DNA from: QHXQ01 sp963788965
GTDB lineage: Bacteria > Acidobacteriota > Blastocatellia > Pyrinomonadales > Pyrinomonadaceae
Direction of reading: 5' to 3'
Assembly: GCA_963788965.1 (NCBI GenBank)
Contig: CAWBIK010000008.1
Span: 124,001 to 188,000, forward strand
Length of the DNA: 64,000 nucleotides
Shown here: piece after piece, positions 9,346 to 16,135 of the stretch
Position numbering within the stretch: the stretch's first letter is position 1
How the letters are laid out: each line of letters begins with the position of its first letter
Notes under the pieces: generated by a model
The model's database searches: none
What the model saw: the letters and a program-made list of their open reading frames with translations, nothing else
What the model was told of the DNA's origin: nothing
Translations under genes and position numbers: made by a program

Positions 9346-9387
9346 ACAGCGCGCCCCGCCCGGTCGCAACCGGGCGGGGCGCGCTGT
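9346..9387 (+). terminator. Perfect 19-bp hairpin after the 8246-9317 pair
   Basis: The arm at 9346-9364 (acagcgcgccccgcccggt) pairs perfectly with 9369-9387 around a 4-base loop. No T-run follows on the + strand, so it may act as a factor-dependent terminator or an RNA 3'-end stabiliser. Confidence 0.6.
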
Positions 9388-9546
9388 AGCTAAACTGTCA
9401 ACAGCCTGTCGCTTTTGTGTGCGCCGCCCGGCGCAGGGCAAAAGCTTACATAACTATTACAAACGAACCGGCTCTGAGTTGGTAGCATGTACCGACCGCG
9501 CGCATCAGAAACAAACGTCGGCTGACATTCCAACTTCAGAGGGTTT

Positions 9547-10419
9547 ATGCAAAGAGAACTAAGCATCAATAGCACGACTGACCGGATCAATTGGTCAACC
9601 ACGATCTTCATGGTCGTCGCTCATCTGAGCGCGGTCGCCGCACTCTTCATGTTCAGTTGGCCGGCACTGTTTGTCACGCTCGCGCTGTGGTGGGTGTCGG
9701 GTAGTCTGGGCATCGGCATGGGCTTTCACCGGTTGCTCACGCACAGGGGTTACAAGACGCCGCGCGCCGTCGAGTATTTCCTGACGCTCTGCGGCACGCT
9801 CGCGCTCGAAGGCGGGCCGATTGATTGGGTGGTCACGCATCGCATCCACCACGCGCACACGGACGCACCCGGCGACCCGCACACGCCGCGCGACGGCCGC
9901 TGGTGGGCGCACATGGGTTGGATCTTAACCGGCACAGCGCAGCAACACGGCGAACAGGTGATGATGCGCTACGCGCCCGACTTGATGAAGGATCGCTTTC
10001 ACCTGTGGCTCAATAGATTCTTCTGGCTGCCGCTGGTCGTACTCGGCGTGGCGCTGTACGCGGCGGGCGGTTGGGGCATGGTGTTGTGGGGCATCTTCCT
10101 GCGCGTCACGTTCGGCTTGCACGCGACGTGGTTGGTCAACTCGGCGACGCATCTATGGGGCAAGCGCCGCTTCGCCACGACCGACGACTCAACCAACAAC
10201 TGGTGGGTCGCGCTGATCACGTTCGGCGAGGGCTGGCACAACAACCACCACGCGCACCCGCGCGCCGCCAAGCACGGCCTCACGTGGTATGAGATCGACA
10301 TCAACTGGTACGGCATACGCGTGCTGCAACTCTTGGGGCTGGCCAAAGATGTCAAGCTCGTCAGTCCGGCCGCGCTCGCGGCCAAACCTGAGATCGCGCC
10401 GCTCAGTCGCGCGGCCTAA
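9547..10419 (+). CDS. Membrane acyl-CoA/acyl-lipid fatty acid desaturase
   Basis: This 290-residue membrane protein of the fatty acid desaturase family carries the three histidine boxes that bind the di-iron centre: HRLLTH (near 56), HRIHHAHTD (near 97) and HNNHHAHP (near 231). Hydrophobic segments precede and separate the boxes (TIFMVVAHLSAVAALFMFSW, FFWLPLVVLGVALYAAGGWG), as in delta-9 (stearoyl-CoA type) desaturases. It would insert a cis double bond into membrane fatty acids using oxygen, implying an aerobic or microaerobic host. The EGWHNNHH context is typical of delta-9 enzymes. AGAGGG just before the ATG supports the start. It stands alone between two strong hairpins and is probably monocistronic. 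Confidence 0.92.
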   Translation: MQRELSINSTTDRINWSTTIFMVVAHLSAVAALFMFSWPALFVTLALWWVSGSLGIGMGFHRLLTHRGYKTPRAVEYFLTLCGTLALEGGPIDWVVTHRIHHAHTDAPGDPHTPRDGRWWAHMGWILTGTAQQHGEQVMMRYAPDLMKDRFHLWLNRFFWLPLVVLGVALYAAGGWGMVLWGIFLRVTFGLHATWLVNSATHLWGKRRFATTDDSTNNWWVALITFGEGWHNNHHAHPRAAKHGLTWYEIDINWYGIRVLQLLGLAKDVKLVSPAALAAKPEIAPLSRAA

Positions 10420-10441
10420 TAGCAGCACTCTTCGGCACGCA

Positions 10442-10490
10442 GGGGCTGCGGTCGTTGTCACATGACAACGACCGCAGCCCCGCTTGCTTT
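10442..10490 (+). terminator. Rho-independent terminator after the desaturase
   Basis: An 18-bp perfect stem (10442-10459 with 10464-10481, arm ggggctgcggtcgttgtc) has a 4-base loop and is followed by a T-rich stretch (gcttgcttttcctttt). It sits 22 bases after the desaturase stop. Confidence 0.8.
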
Positions 10491-10512
10491 TCCTTTTAGC
10501 GCGGTCGTTGAT

Positions 10513-10518
10513 TAAAAT
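10513..10518 (+). promoter_or_regulatory. Possible -10 element placing the start codon near the transcript 5' end
   Basis: TAAAAT ends 9 bases before the ATG at 10528, and there is no ribosome binding site. If used as a -10 box, the transcript would begin only a few bases before the start codon (a leaderless or near-leaderless mRNA). No clear -35 is seen. Confidence 0.3.
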
Positions 10519-10527
10519 ACTCTTTGT

Positions 10528-11433
10528 ATGCGGATTCGTGCGCGGCGCAAATCGATCATCTTCTTTCTCACGCTCGGCATCTGTCTGGTGGCGCTGACGC
10601 TGGCGCTCAACGTCGGCTGGATTCTGCTCAACTGGCGCGAGGTCGCGCTGCTCGTCTTAGGCATCGTCTTCTTCAGCCTGATCATTACCGGCGTGGTCCT
10701 CAACACGATCTTTCTGATCCGCGAGATCAGACGCAACGAACAACACGACGCCTTTATCAACGCCGTGACGCACGAACTGAAGACGCCGCTCACGTCCATC
10801 CGGCTCTATCTGGAAACGTTGCAGACGCGCGAAGTGGACGCAGAGCGCCGCCATGAGTTCTACCGCATCATGTTGGCGGACAGCGACCGTCTGCTGCGCA
10901 CGGTCGAACAGGTCTTGCGCGCCGGGCGCACGAGCCACAAGGAACGCCGCGCCAACGATACGGTCATCGACCTCGGCCAGATGGTGCGCGAATGTCTCGA
11001 CATCACGCGCCGGCAATACAATCTCGACGCCGACGCGCTCCGCTTCGTCGATTCACTTGACGACACGGGCGCGCGCGTCACGGGCGACGCGGACGAGTTG
11101 CGCGCCGCCGTCTCGAACCTGCTCGATAACGCGGTCAAGTATTCGGATAAAGACGTGCAAGTGTCGGTCGAGGTCGCGGCGCTTGATCCGAAACGTGTAG
11201 CCGTGCGCGTCGCGGATCAAGGCATAGGCATTCCGCGCCCACAACTCAAACGCATCTTCAAACGTTTCTATCGCGTGCCGGGCCGTTTTATGAGTCGCTT
11301 CAAAGGCACGGGCCTCGGCCTCTTTATCGTGCGGTCAATCGTCGAAAAACATGGCGGGCGCGTCTTTGCCGAAAGCGCGGGCGTCGGGCAAGGCAGCACG
11401 TTCACCATTCTCCTGCCGAGGACTGAAACTTAA
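10528..11433 (+). CDS. Membrane sensor histidine kinase
   Basis: This 301-residue kinase has two closely spaced N-terminal membrane segments (IIFFLTLGICLVALTLAL and VALLVLGIVFFSLIITGVVL) with almost no periplasmic loop, so it probably senses within the membrane or through a partner. HisKA follows, with the phospho-accepting histidine H82 in AVTHELKTPLTSIRLYLETL. The HATPase_c boxes are NLLDNAVKYSD, DQGIGIPRPQ, FKGTGLGLFIVRSIVEKHGG and GQGSTFTILLP. Its stop is one base before the start of the response regulator, so the two form a translationally coupled two-component pair. The signal is unknown. The start lacks a Shine-Dalgarno site and may be leaderless. Confidence 0.9.
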   Translation: MRIRARRKSIIFFLTLGICLVALTLALNVGWILLNWREVALLVLGIVFFSLIITGVVLNTIFLIREIRRNEQHDAFINAVTHELKTPLTSIRLYLETLQTREVDAERRHEFYRIMLADSDRLLRTVEQVLRAGRTSHKERRANDTVIDLGQMVRECLDITRRQYNLDADALRFVDSLDDTGARVTGDADELRAAVSNLLDNAVKYSDKDVQVSVEVAALDPKRVAVRVADQGIGIPRPQLKRIFKRFYRVPGRFMSRFKGTGLGLFIVRSIVEKHGGRVFAESAGVGQGSTFTILLPRTET

Positions 11434-11434
11434 G

Positions 11435-12220
11435 ATGAGCGCGGTGCTAATCGTCGAAGACGAACAACACTTGGCCGACGGCTTGCGCTACAACCTCGAA
11501 GCCGAAGGCTATACGGTCAAGACTGTCGGCGACGGCGAGGCGGCGCTCGCCTTGCTGCTCGACGCGCGCGAGCCTTACGAGGTGATCGTGTTGGACGTGA
11601 TGCTGCCGGGCAAAGACGGGTTCACGGTTGCGGCGGAACTAAGACAAGCGGGATTGTTCGTGCCGGTGCTGATGCTGACGGCGCGCGGCCGGCCCGAAGA
11701 CGTGTTGCGCGGGTTCGAGTCGGGCGCGGATGATTACGTCGCCAAACCCTTCGAGTTGGCCATCCTGATCGCACGCATCAACGGCTTACTCCGGCGGCGC
11801 GAGTGGTTGCAACTTGATCGCGGCGACGCGGCCACGCCGCAAGTTAGTGCAGCCGATCTCGCAACGTCGAACACAACGAGCGATAGCGGCGCGGCGCATG
11901 AGGTCTTCGCGTTTGACGGGAAGCAGTTTGACTTCGGCGCGCTCGAACTGCGCACGGATGACCAGACCATGCGGCTGACCTTAATGGAAGCGGAGCTATT
12001 GCGGCATCTAATCAGGCACGCGGGTCAGGTCGTCTCGCGCAAGTCGCTGCTCGAAGAGGTGTGGGGCTTACAGGAAGACACGGACACGCGCGCCATCGAC
12101 AACTTCATCGTCCGCCTCAGAAAATATATCGAAGCTGAACCGTCCAGCCCCAAACACCTCTTAACCGTGCGCGGTGTCGGCTATCGCTTCGTCGCCGAAA
12201 CGACCAAGCCGGCAACATGA
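11435..12220 (+). CDS. OmpR/PhoB-family response regulator
   Basis: This 261-residue regulator has an N-terminal receiver domain: acidic pocket VEDEQ, phospho-acceptor D54 in VIVLDVMLPGKDGF, the conserved T in LMLTARG and K in YVAKPFE. The C-terminal winged-helix DNA-binding domain (about 160-255) carries the family end motif HLLTVRGVGYRF. Between them lies an unusually long, low-complexity linker of about 40 residues (DAATPQVSAADLATSNTTSD region). The start at 11435 follows the kinase stop by one base and fits the receiver N-terminus; the same frame is open further upstream inside the kinase gene but is not needed. It presumably acts as the transcriptional output of that kinase. Targets are unknown. 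Confidence 0.92.
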   Translation: MSAVLIVEDEQHLADGLRYNLEAEGYTVKTVGDGEAALALLLDAREPYEVIVLDVMLPGKDGFTVAAELRQAGLFVPVLMLTARGRPEDVLRGFESGADDYVAKPFELAILIARINGLLRRREWLQLDRGDAATPQVSAADLATSNTTSDSGAAHEVFAFDGKQFDFGALELRTDDQTMRLTLMEAELLRHLIRHAGQVVSRKSLLEEVWGLQEDTDTRAIDNFIVRLRKYIEAEPSSPKHLLTVRGVGYRFVAETTKPAT

Positions 12221-12232
12221 AGCGATAACTCA

Positions 12233-12280
12233 ACCACGACGCCACGAAGTAAGATTGAACTTACTTCGTGGCGTCGTGGT
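12233..12280. terminator. Bidirectional hairpin between convergent genes
   Basis: A 21-bp perfect inverted repeat (12233-12253 with 12260-12280, arm accacgacgccacgaagtaa...) with a 6-base loop separates the response regulator from the convergent TPR gene. T-rich sequence follows on the + side. The arm resembles the CACGAAG-type words in the repeat at 22061-22136. Confidence 0.75.
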
Positions 12281-12300
12281 TTTGTGGTTAAGTTTATTGC

Positions 12301-13986
12301 TCAGTTGGCTCGCAGCGTGCCGTAAACTTTCTCGCGGTAGAGTTGTTCTTTGTCCAGATCGCCGAACAGAAAATACACGTCCGAGAGTTTCGACAACACG
12401 CTGACGTTATCCTCCTTCTCGCGCAGACTTTCTTCGTACAAGCGTTGTGCTTCCGAATAAGCCTGCGCATAGAAGGCGGCATCGCCCGCGCGTTCGCGCC
12501 ATAACCACGTGGGCAACCCCAACGCTTGATAGCGCACGGTCATGCGGGCGGCATATTGCCCGGCCTGCGCGTATGACTGTTGCCACAACAGGATGAAATA
12601 GTATTGCTCGCAGATGAACCAAGACTCGATGTGTTGCCGCCAGTTGCGCGGGAACAGGTGCTTCAAGTCTGCGACCAACGCCTCATCAACCCGCCCGCTC
12701 CACAGCCGGCGCAGCACTTCTTCGTCCAACTGTGTCGCGATCAACTCGGCCGGTTCGCGCAGCAACCTATCCGCTTCGGGTAAGTTGCCGCGCGCCACGC
12801 CGATCATGGCCGCGGCGATGGCGAACCGGACATCGTTATGCCAGTCCGCGTAGAGCAGCGGCAAGCGCGCTTCAACTTCGGGCCAACGTTTGAGCGCGGC
12901 CAGCGCCAGCACGGCCGAGAGTTGATAAATCTTACCGCGCGGCGCTTGGCGCGTGGCCGCTTCAAAATTTTCAAAGGCGATGGCCGGATGCTTGGCTAAC
13001 TGCTCGTTGCCTTGCAGCCACAAACTGATCGCATTGAGCAAGCGCGCGTGTTCGGGCGCGGCGTTACGCAACAACTCCGGCGGCAATGCCCGCCCGCTCA
13101 ATAATCCTTCCAACGCACGGACGAGGCCCGCACCTTTAAGGGCCTGAAGTTCATCCGCGCGGATGCCGAAGTCGGACAGGTCAATCGCGGGAATCACGTT
13201 CGGCCGTTGGCGCAACGCGCGGTAGTAATCGTGCCAGATATCGACAAACAACTTGCGGCGACCGGGCGCAATGAACGGCTTTTGTTTGCCGGGCTGATCG
13301 ATGCTGATCACCACGTCGTCCACGTAGTAAGTGACATTCGATTTGTCTTCAAGGTCGCCGATGAAAGAGAACTTATCGACCGCCGATCCGGGCTGACCAG
13401 CGGCATTCTGTTGGCGCGTCAGCGCGACGACGGGCTGCTCCTTGTTGTCTTCGAGATAGATGACCAGATCATACGTGCCCGCGTCGATGTGGTAAGTGAC
13501 ATCGACCGTGTACCACACGAACGGCTCAAGCGAGAGCAGGCGCTCGACCTGTTTGCGTGAATGATGATAAAGCACGCCGTCTCTCGTGCTCAGCCAGAAC
13601 CCGATGCCGTCCTTGCGCACGGTGAACCATTCGGGGCCGGCGAGCGCCATGTTCAACGGTTCATGCGGGGCTGTGGTCATGAACGCGAAGTGCGCGTAGA
13701 GTTGTCCCTTGCGGCGGACAGGGAAGTAGCCTTGCAACTCAGGGAACTGTTTATCGTCCGCCACGTCGCGTATCTCGACGGAGCGATAACCGCTGCGCCG
13801 ATACGTGGTCGTTAAGTTGACGTTGCCTTTGGCGAAGTTGAAGACTCTGAACGTGTCGGGGCCGGTGGCGACGTTATCATCGTCGAAGCTATAGCTGACG
13901 ACGACGTTGGGCGACGCCTCTTGCGCCACAGTGAAGGACGCACAGAGCAGCAGGAATAGCAACGATGACAACAGACCGAAGCGCAT
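12301..13986 (-). CDS. Secreted protein: beta-sandwich N-terminus plus TPR-like C-terminus
   Basis: This 561-residue protein has a signal peptide (MRFGLLSSLLFLLLCASFTVAQ). Residues about 25-225 look like a concanavalin/LamG-type beta-sandwich (VVSYSFDDDN, WYTVDVTYHIDAGTYDLVIYLED, YYVDDVVISID), the kind of module that binds glycans or surfaces. The C-terminal half is helical with tetratricopeptide-like units, best seen in GDAAFYAQAYSEAQRLYEESL and NVSVLSKLSDVYFLFGDLDKE. I do not recognise a named family for the whole protein. It lies six bases downstream of the lipoprotein gene and is surely in one operon with it. Both products go to the cell envelope, so a joint role there is inferred. Confidence 0.7.
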   Translation of the reverse strand: MRFGLLSSLLFLLLCASFTVAQEASPNVVVSYSFDDDNVATGPDTFRVFNFAKGNVNLTTTYRRSGYRSVEIRDVADDKQFPELQGYFPVRRKGQLYAHFAFMTTAPHEPLNMALAGPEWFTVRKDGIGFWLSTRDGVLYHHSRKQVERLLSLEPFVWYTVDVTYHIDAGTYDLVIYLEDNKEQPVVALTRQQNAAGQPGSAVDKFSFIGDLEDKSNVTYYVDDVVISIDQPGKQKPFIAPGRRKLFVDIWHDYYRALRQRPNVIPAIDLSDFGIRADELQALKGAGLVRALEGLLSGRALPPELLRNAAPEHARLLNAISLWLQGNEQLAKHPAIAFENFEAATRQAPRGKIYQLSAVLALAALKRWPEVEARLPLLYADWHNDVRFAIAAAMIGVARGNLPEADRLLREPAELIATQLDEEVLRRLWSGRVDEALVADLKHLFPRNWRQHIESWFICEQYYFILLWQQSYAQAGQYAARMTVRYQALGLPTWLWRERAGDAAFYAQAYSEAQRLYEESLREKEDNVSVLSKLSDVYFLFGDLDKEQLYREKVYGTLRAN

Positions 13987-13992
13987 GGCGGA

Positions 13993-14676
13993 TTATATGA
14001 AATCGAGGGCGCAATGATAGTCGAAGAAGGCGGCTTGATTGTGCGAGTCTTCGCCGGGGTAGGTCCGCATCAGGATGTCGTAAGCCGCTTTGAGCGCGTT
14101 CGAGGCGCGCTGCACGTTGGGATGTGCGCCGACTTGATTGGGCGCGCCGTATTGAAATGCGCGCCCTTCCTCCTGCCAGTCCGCGAAGAAGGCGCGTTGC
14201 TCGGAGAGAGCTTGCAGCAGACGTTGCCGATAACTCGTCAGACTGGCCGGCGCGGCCGATTGATCAAGAAACTCGATGAGCCGATCCATGTCTGCGATTA
14301 GTCGCACCGCGCCCGCGTCGCCGCGCGCAAATTTTTGATAAGCCGTGACGCGTAGTCTGATCGCTTGATCGATCAGTTGAAACGCGACCTCAAGATAGCG
14401 GCGATCTTGCTCAGGCATATCCGAGGCGGCAAAGTCCATCGGCGTCCGGCGATGCGGGATCGCGCGGTAAGCGTCGGCCACGGACAGGTCGAGTTGCAAG
14501 ACGGGCAGCGTCGTGCGGGTCGCGGGCGAAGTTGCGTCGCCGGTTTTAGCGGCCGGTAGGTTATCGAACTGTCTTGAGTTCAAACCTTGCGATACGGCGC
14601 TACAGGCGAGCGAGCCAATCGCTAACGAAGCGAGCGCCATGATGACGACGGTTCTGGTGTACGACTTGATATGCAT
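13993..14676 (-). CDS. Putative lipoprotein of unknown function
   Basis: This 227-residue protein has a lipoprotein-type N-terminus (VVIMALASLAIGSLACS), predicting lipidation at the cysteine of LACS. The mature part is mostly alpha-helical (YLEVAFQLIDQAIRLRVTAYQKFARGDAG, RLIADMDRLIEFLDQS, RQRLLQALSEQRAFFADWQEEG) and ends in a region found in acidobacterial hypothetical proteins (PNVQRASNALKAAYDILMRTYPGE). No known domain is recognised. The start at 14676 is placed just before the signal sequence, although the frame is open to 14823. It is the first gene of a two-gene operon with the secreted TPR protein. Confidence 0.65.
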   Translation of the reverse strand: MHIKSYTRTVVIMALASLAIGSLACSAVSQGLNSRQFDNLPAAKTGDATSPATRTTLPVLQLDLSVADAYRAIPHRRTPMDFAASDMPEQDRRYLEVAFQLIDQAIRLRVTAYQKFARGDAGAVRLIADMDRLIEFLDQSAAPASLTSYRQRLLQALSEQRAFFADWQEEGRAFQYGAPNQVGAHPNVQRASNALKAAYDILMRTYPGEDSHNQAAFFDYHCALDFI

Positions 14677-15001
14677 ATGACGAGTTGTCCTTACGGGCGT
14701 GATTGCATGTGCAACGCGCGCGGCAAAGTTGCTTGGCGATGTTTGACGATGCTTGGCTCGGATGCGTTGAACTTTAGTGAGGGCGGAATGTCCGGCAGGG
14801 CAGGCCGCTGGGTGCGGGCGCATGCTTCAGCCATGCGCTAAAGAAAGATAACTCATCGCAAACATCGGCGACAAGAGTTTTTAATCGCGCCCTGTTTTGG
14901 TGAATAAAGATTACGGGGCAAGCAGGCTACATGCCCGCTTGCCCCGTTTGTCGCTGGCCGATACTCAAGACGGCCCGGCCGAAGGGTTTGCGCCTAGCGC
15001 G
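14677..15001. other. Intergenic region, no gene seen
   Basis: These 325 bases lie between two minus-strand genes. I see no credible gene. The only clear structure is the hairpin at 14913-14947. The rest should hold the promoter of the lipoprotein operon, but no confident -35/-10 pair was found. Confidence 0.6.
14913..14947 (-). terminator. Hairpin downstream of the PEP-CTERM gene
   Basis: A 15-base arm (acggggcaagcaggc) at 14913-14927 pairs with 14933-14947 with one mismatch, loop tacat. It lies about 55 bases past the PEP-CTERM stop on the minus strand and is probably its terminator. Confidence 0.55.
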
Positions 15002-15736
15002 CTAGGCTTGCGGCTTACGCCGCCGTCGAATTTTAGCGGCGATGCCTGCTAACCCCGTGCCGAGCAGCAGCATCGTGGCCGGTTCGGGCACGGCCGCCGG
15101 GGCCGCACCGATGAAGAAGCTTTCCGGGCCGCCATTGACGCCCGTGATGTTGGCGGCCAGACCGAGCCGCAGATTCGGGTTCGCCGCGATGGCGGCTTGC
15201 AGACGCGCGGCCGCAGCCGCGTCGAGGCCGAAGGCGTAATCTGAATGACCCTGCCCGTTACCGCGTTCTTGCAGCGTCAATGGACTGCCGACGAGCGACG
15301 CAGTAAAGACCGCTTGCCCGCTCGTGTTGTAAGCCGTCAGCACCAGCGAGTTGAGCGTGACATCGGCGCGGTTCTGCCCGTTGGGTTCGTTGATGTCGAA
15401 GAAGATGCGAATCTGGCTGGCTTGAGTTACGCCAATCTCCGTGATGCTGATGGTCTGCGTGTTGCTGCCGCGCGACCAGTCGCCTGTCCGCACGTCTGCG
15501 TTAGGCGAAGAGGTGGAGCGCCCGACCGCGCCGGCCGAAGTAGGATTCTGCCCGTTCGATTGGAGCGACAGGACGTGCGGCGCGCGGGCGTCGCCACAAC
15601 CGCGCCCGACGCCGGCCGGGAAGCAGTCGTCAGGGCCGACAAACACGATGCCGTCGGCGTAGGCACTGCCGGCGCTTAAGCCGATCAGTATTAAGGCTGC
15701 AAGGCCCAAGATTGATTTTGCCACGAGTTGGCGCAT
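15002..15736 (-). CDS. PEP-CTERM sorting domain protein
   Basis: This 244-residue exported protein has a signal peptide (SILGLAALILIGLSAGSAYA) and a C-terminal PEP-CTERM tripartite signal: VPEPATM, hydrophobic stretch LLLGTGLAGIAA, then a basic tail KIRRRRKPQA. Such signals are recognised by exosortase, which removes the tail and anchors or releases the protein at the cell surface, usually in exopolysaccharide-producing bacteria. The body (FVGPDDCFPAGVGRGC, RADVTLNSLVLTAYNTSGQAVFTA) is a predicted beta-rich, Asn/Gly-rich secreted domain of unknown function. No exosortase gene is in this window. GGGAGAAACC upstream of 15736 supports the start. A second, unrelated PEP-CTERM protein is at 62116-62712. 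Confidence 0.88.
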   Translation of the reverse strand: MRQLVAKSILGLAALILIGLSAGSAYADGIVFVGPDDCFPAGVGRGCGDARAPHVLSLQSNGQNPTSAGAVGRSTSSPNADVRTGDWSRGSNTQTISITEIGVTQASQIRIFFDINEPNGQNRADVTLNSLVLTAYNTSGQAVFTASLVGSPLTLQERGNGQGHSDYAFGLDAAAAARLQAAIAANPNLRLGLAANITGVNGGPESFFIGAAPAAVPEPATMLLLGTGLAGIAAKIRRRRKPQA

Positions 15737-16135
15737 ACCGGTTTCTCCCTATTGAGTATCTTTAGGCAAAAGAAACGGTTAATAACTGTCGTCTTCCAGT
15801 GTCCGCGCGAAAATTTCTTGGCTGTACGAAGCGGGGCACAAATGCGTTTTTAGCACGCGATCAGGGCAGCGCCACAGCCTTTAACCTTGCTGCTGTCATG
15901 CCTGGGCCGTGCAACTTCGCGGCGCTTAGTTTTGACCGATCTTCTGTCAACTCTGTCATTCTGCCTAGTCAAAAATGACCGACCGCCGCAGCGTCGCTTG
16001 CGCCCGTCGGCTTTAACTTAGTCAGGTCAACAACTTAATCAGACGGCGTGTGTGGCACGATCTTAGCAGATGGCAGTGCGCGCTATTGTGGCGTGTTCAT
16101 TCAACAGCAACGGAAGAATCATCCACTAGAAAAAG
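15737..16135. other. Intergenic region between divergent genes
   Basis: These 399 bases separate the PEP-CTERM gene (minus) from the subtilase gene (plus) and should contain both promoters. I see no credible gene, tRNA or strong hairpin, and no confident promoter hexamers. Confidence 0.5.
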
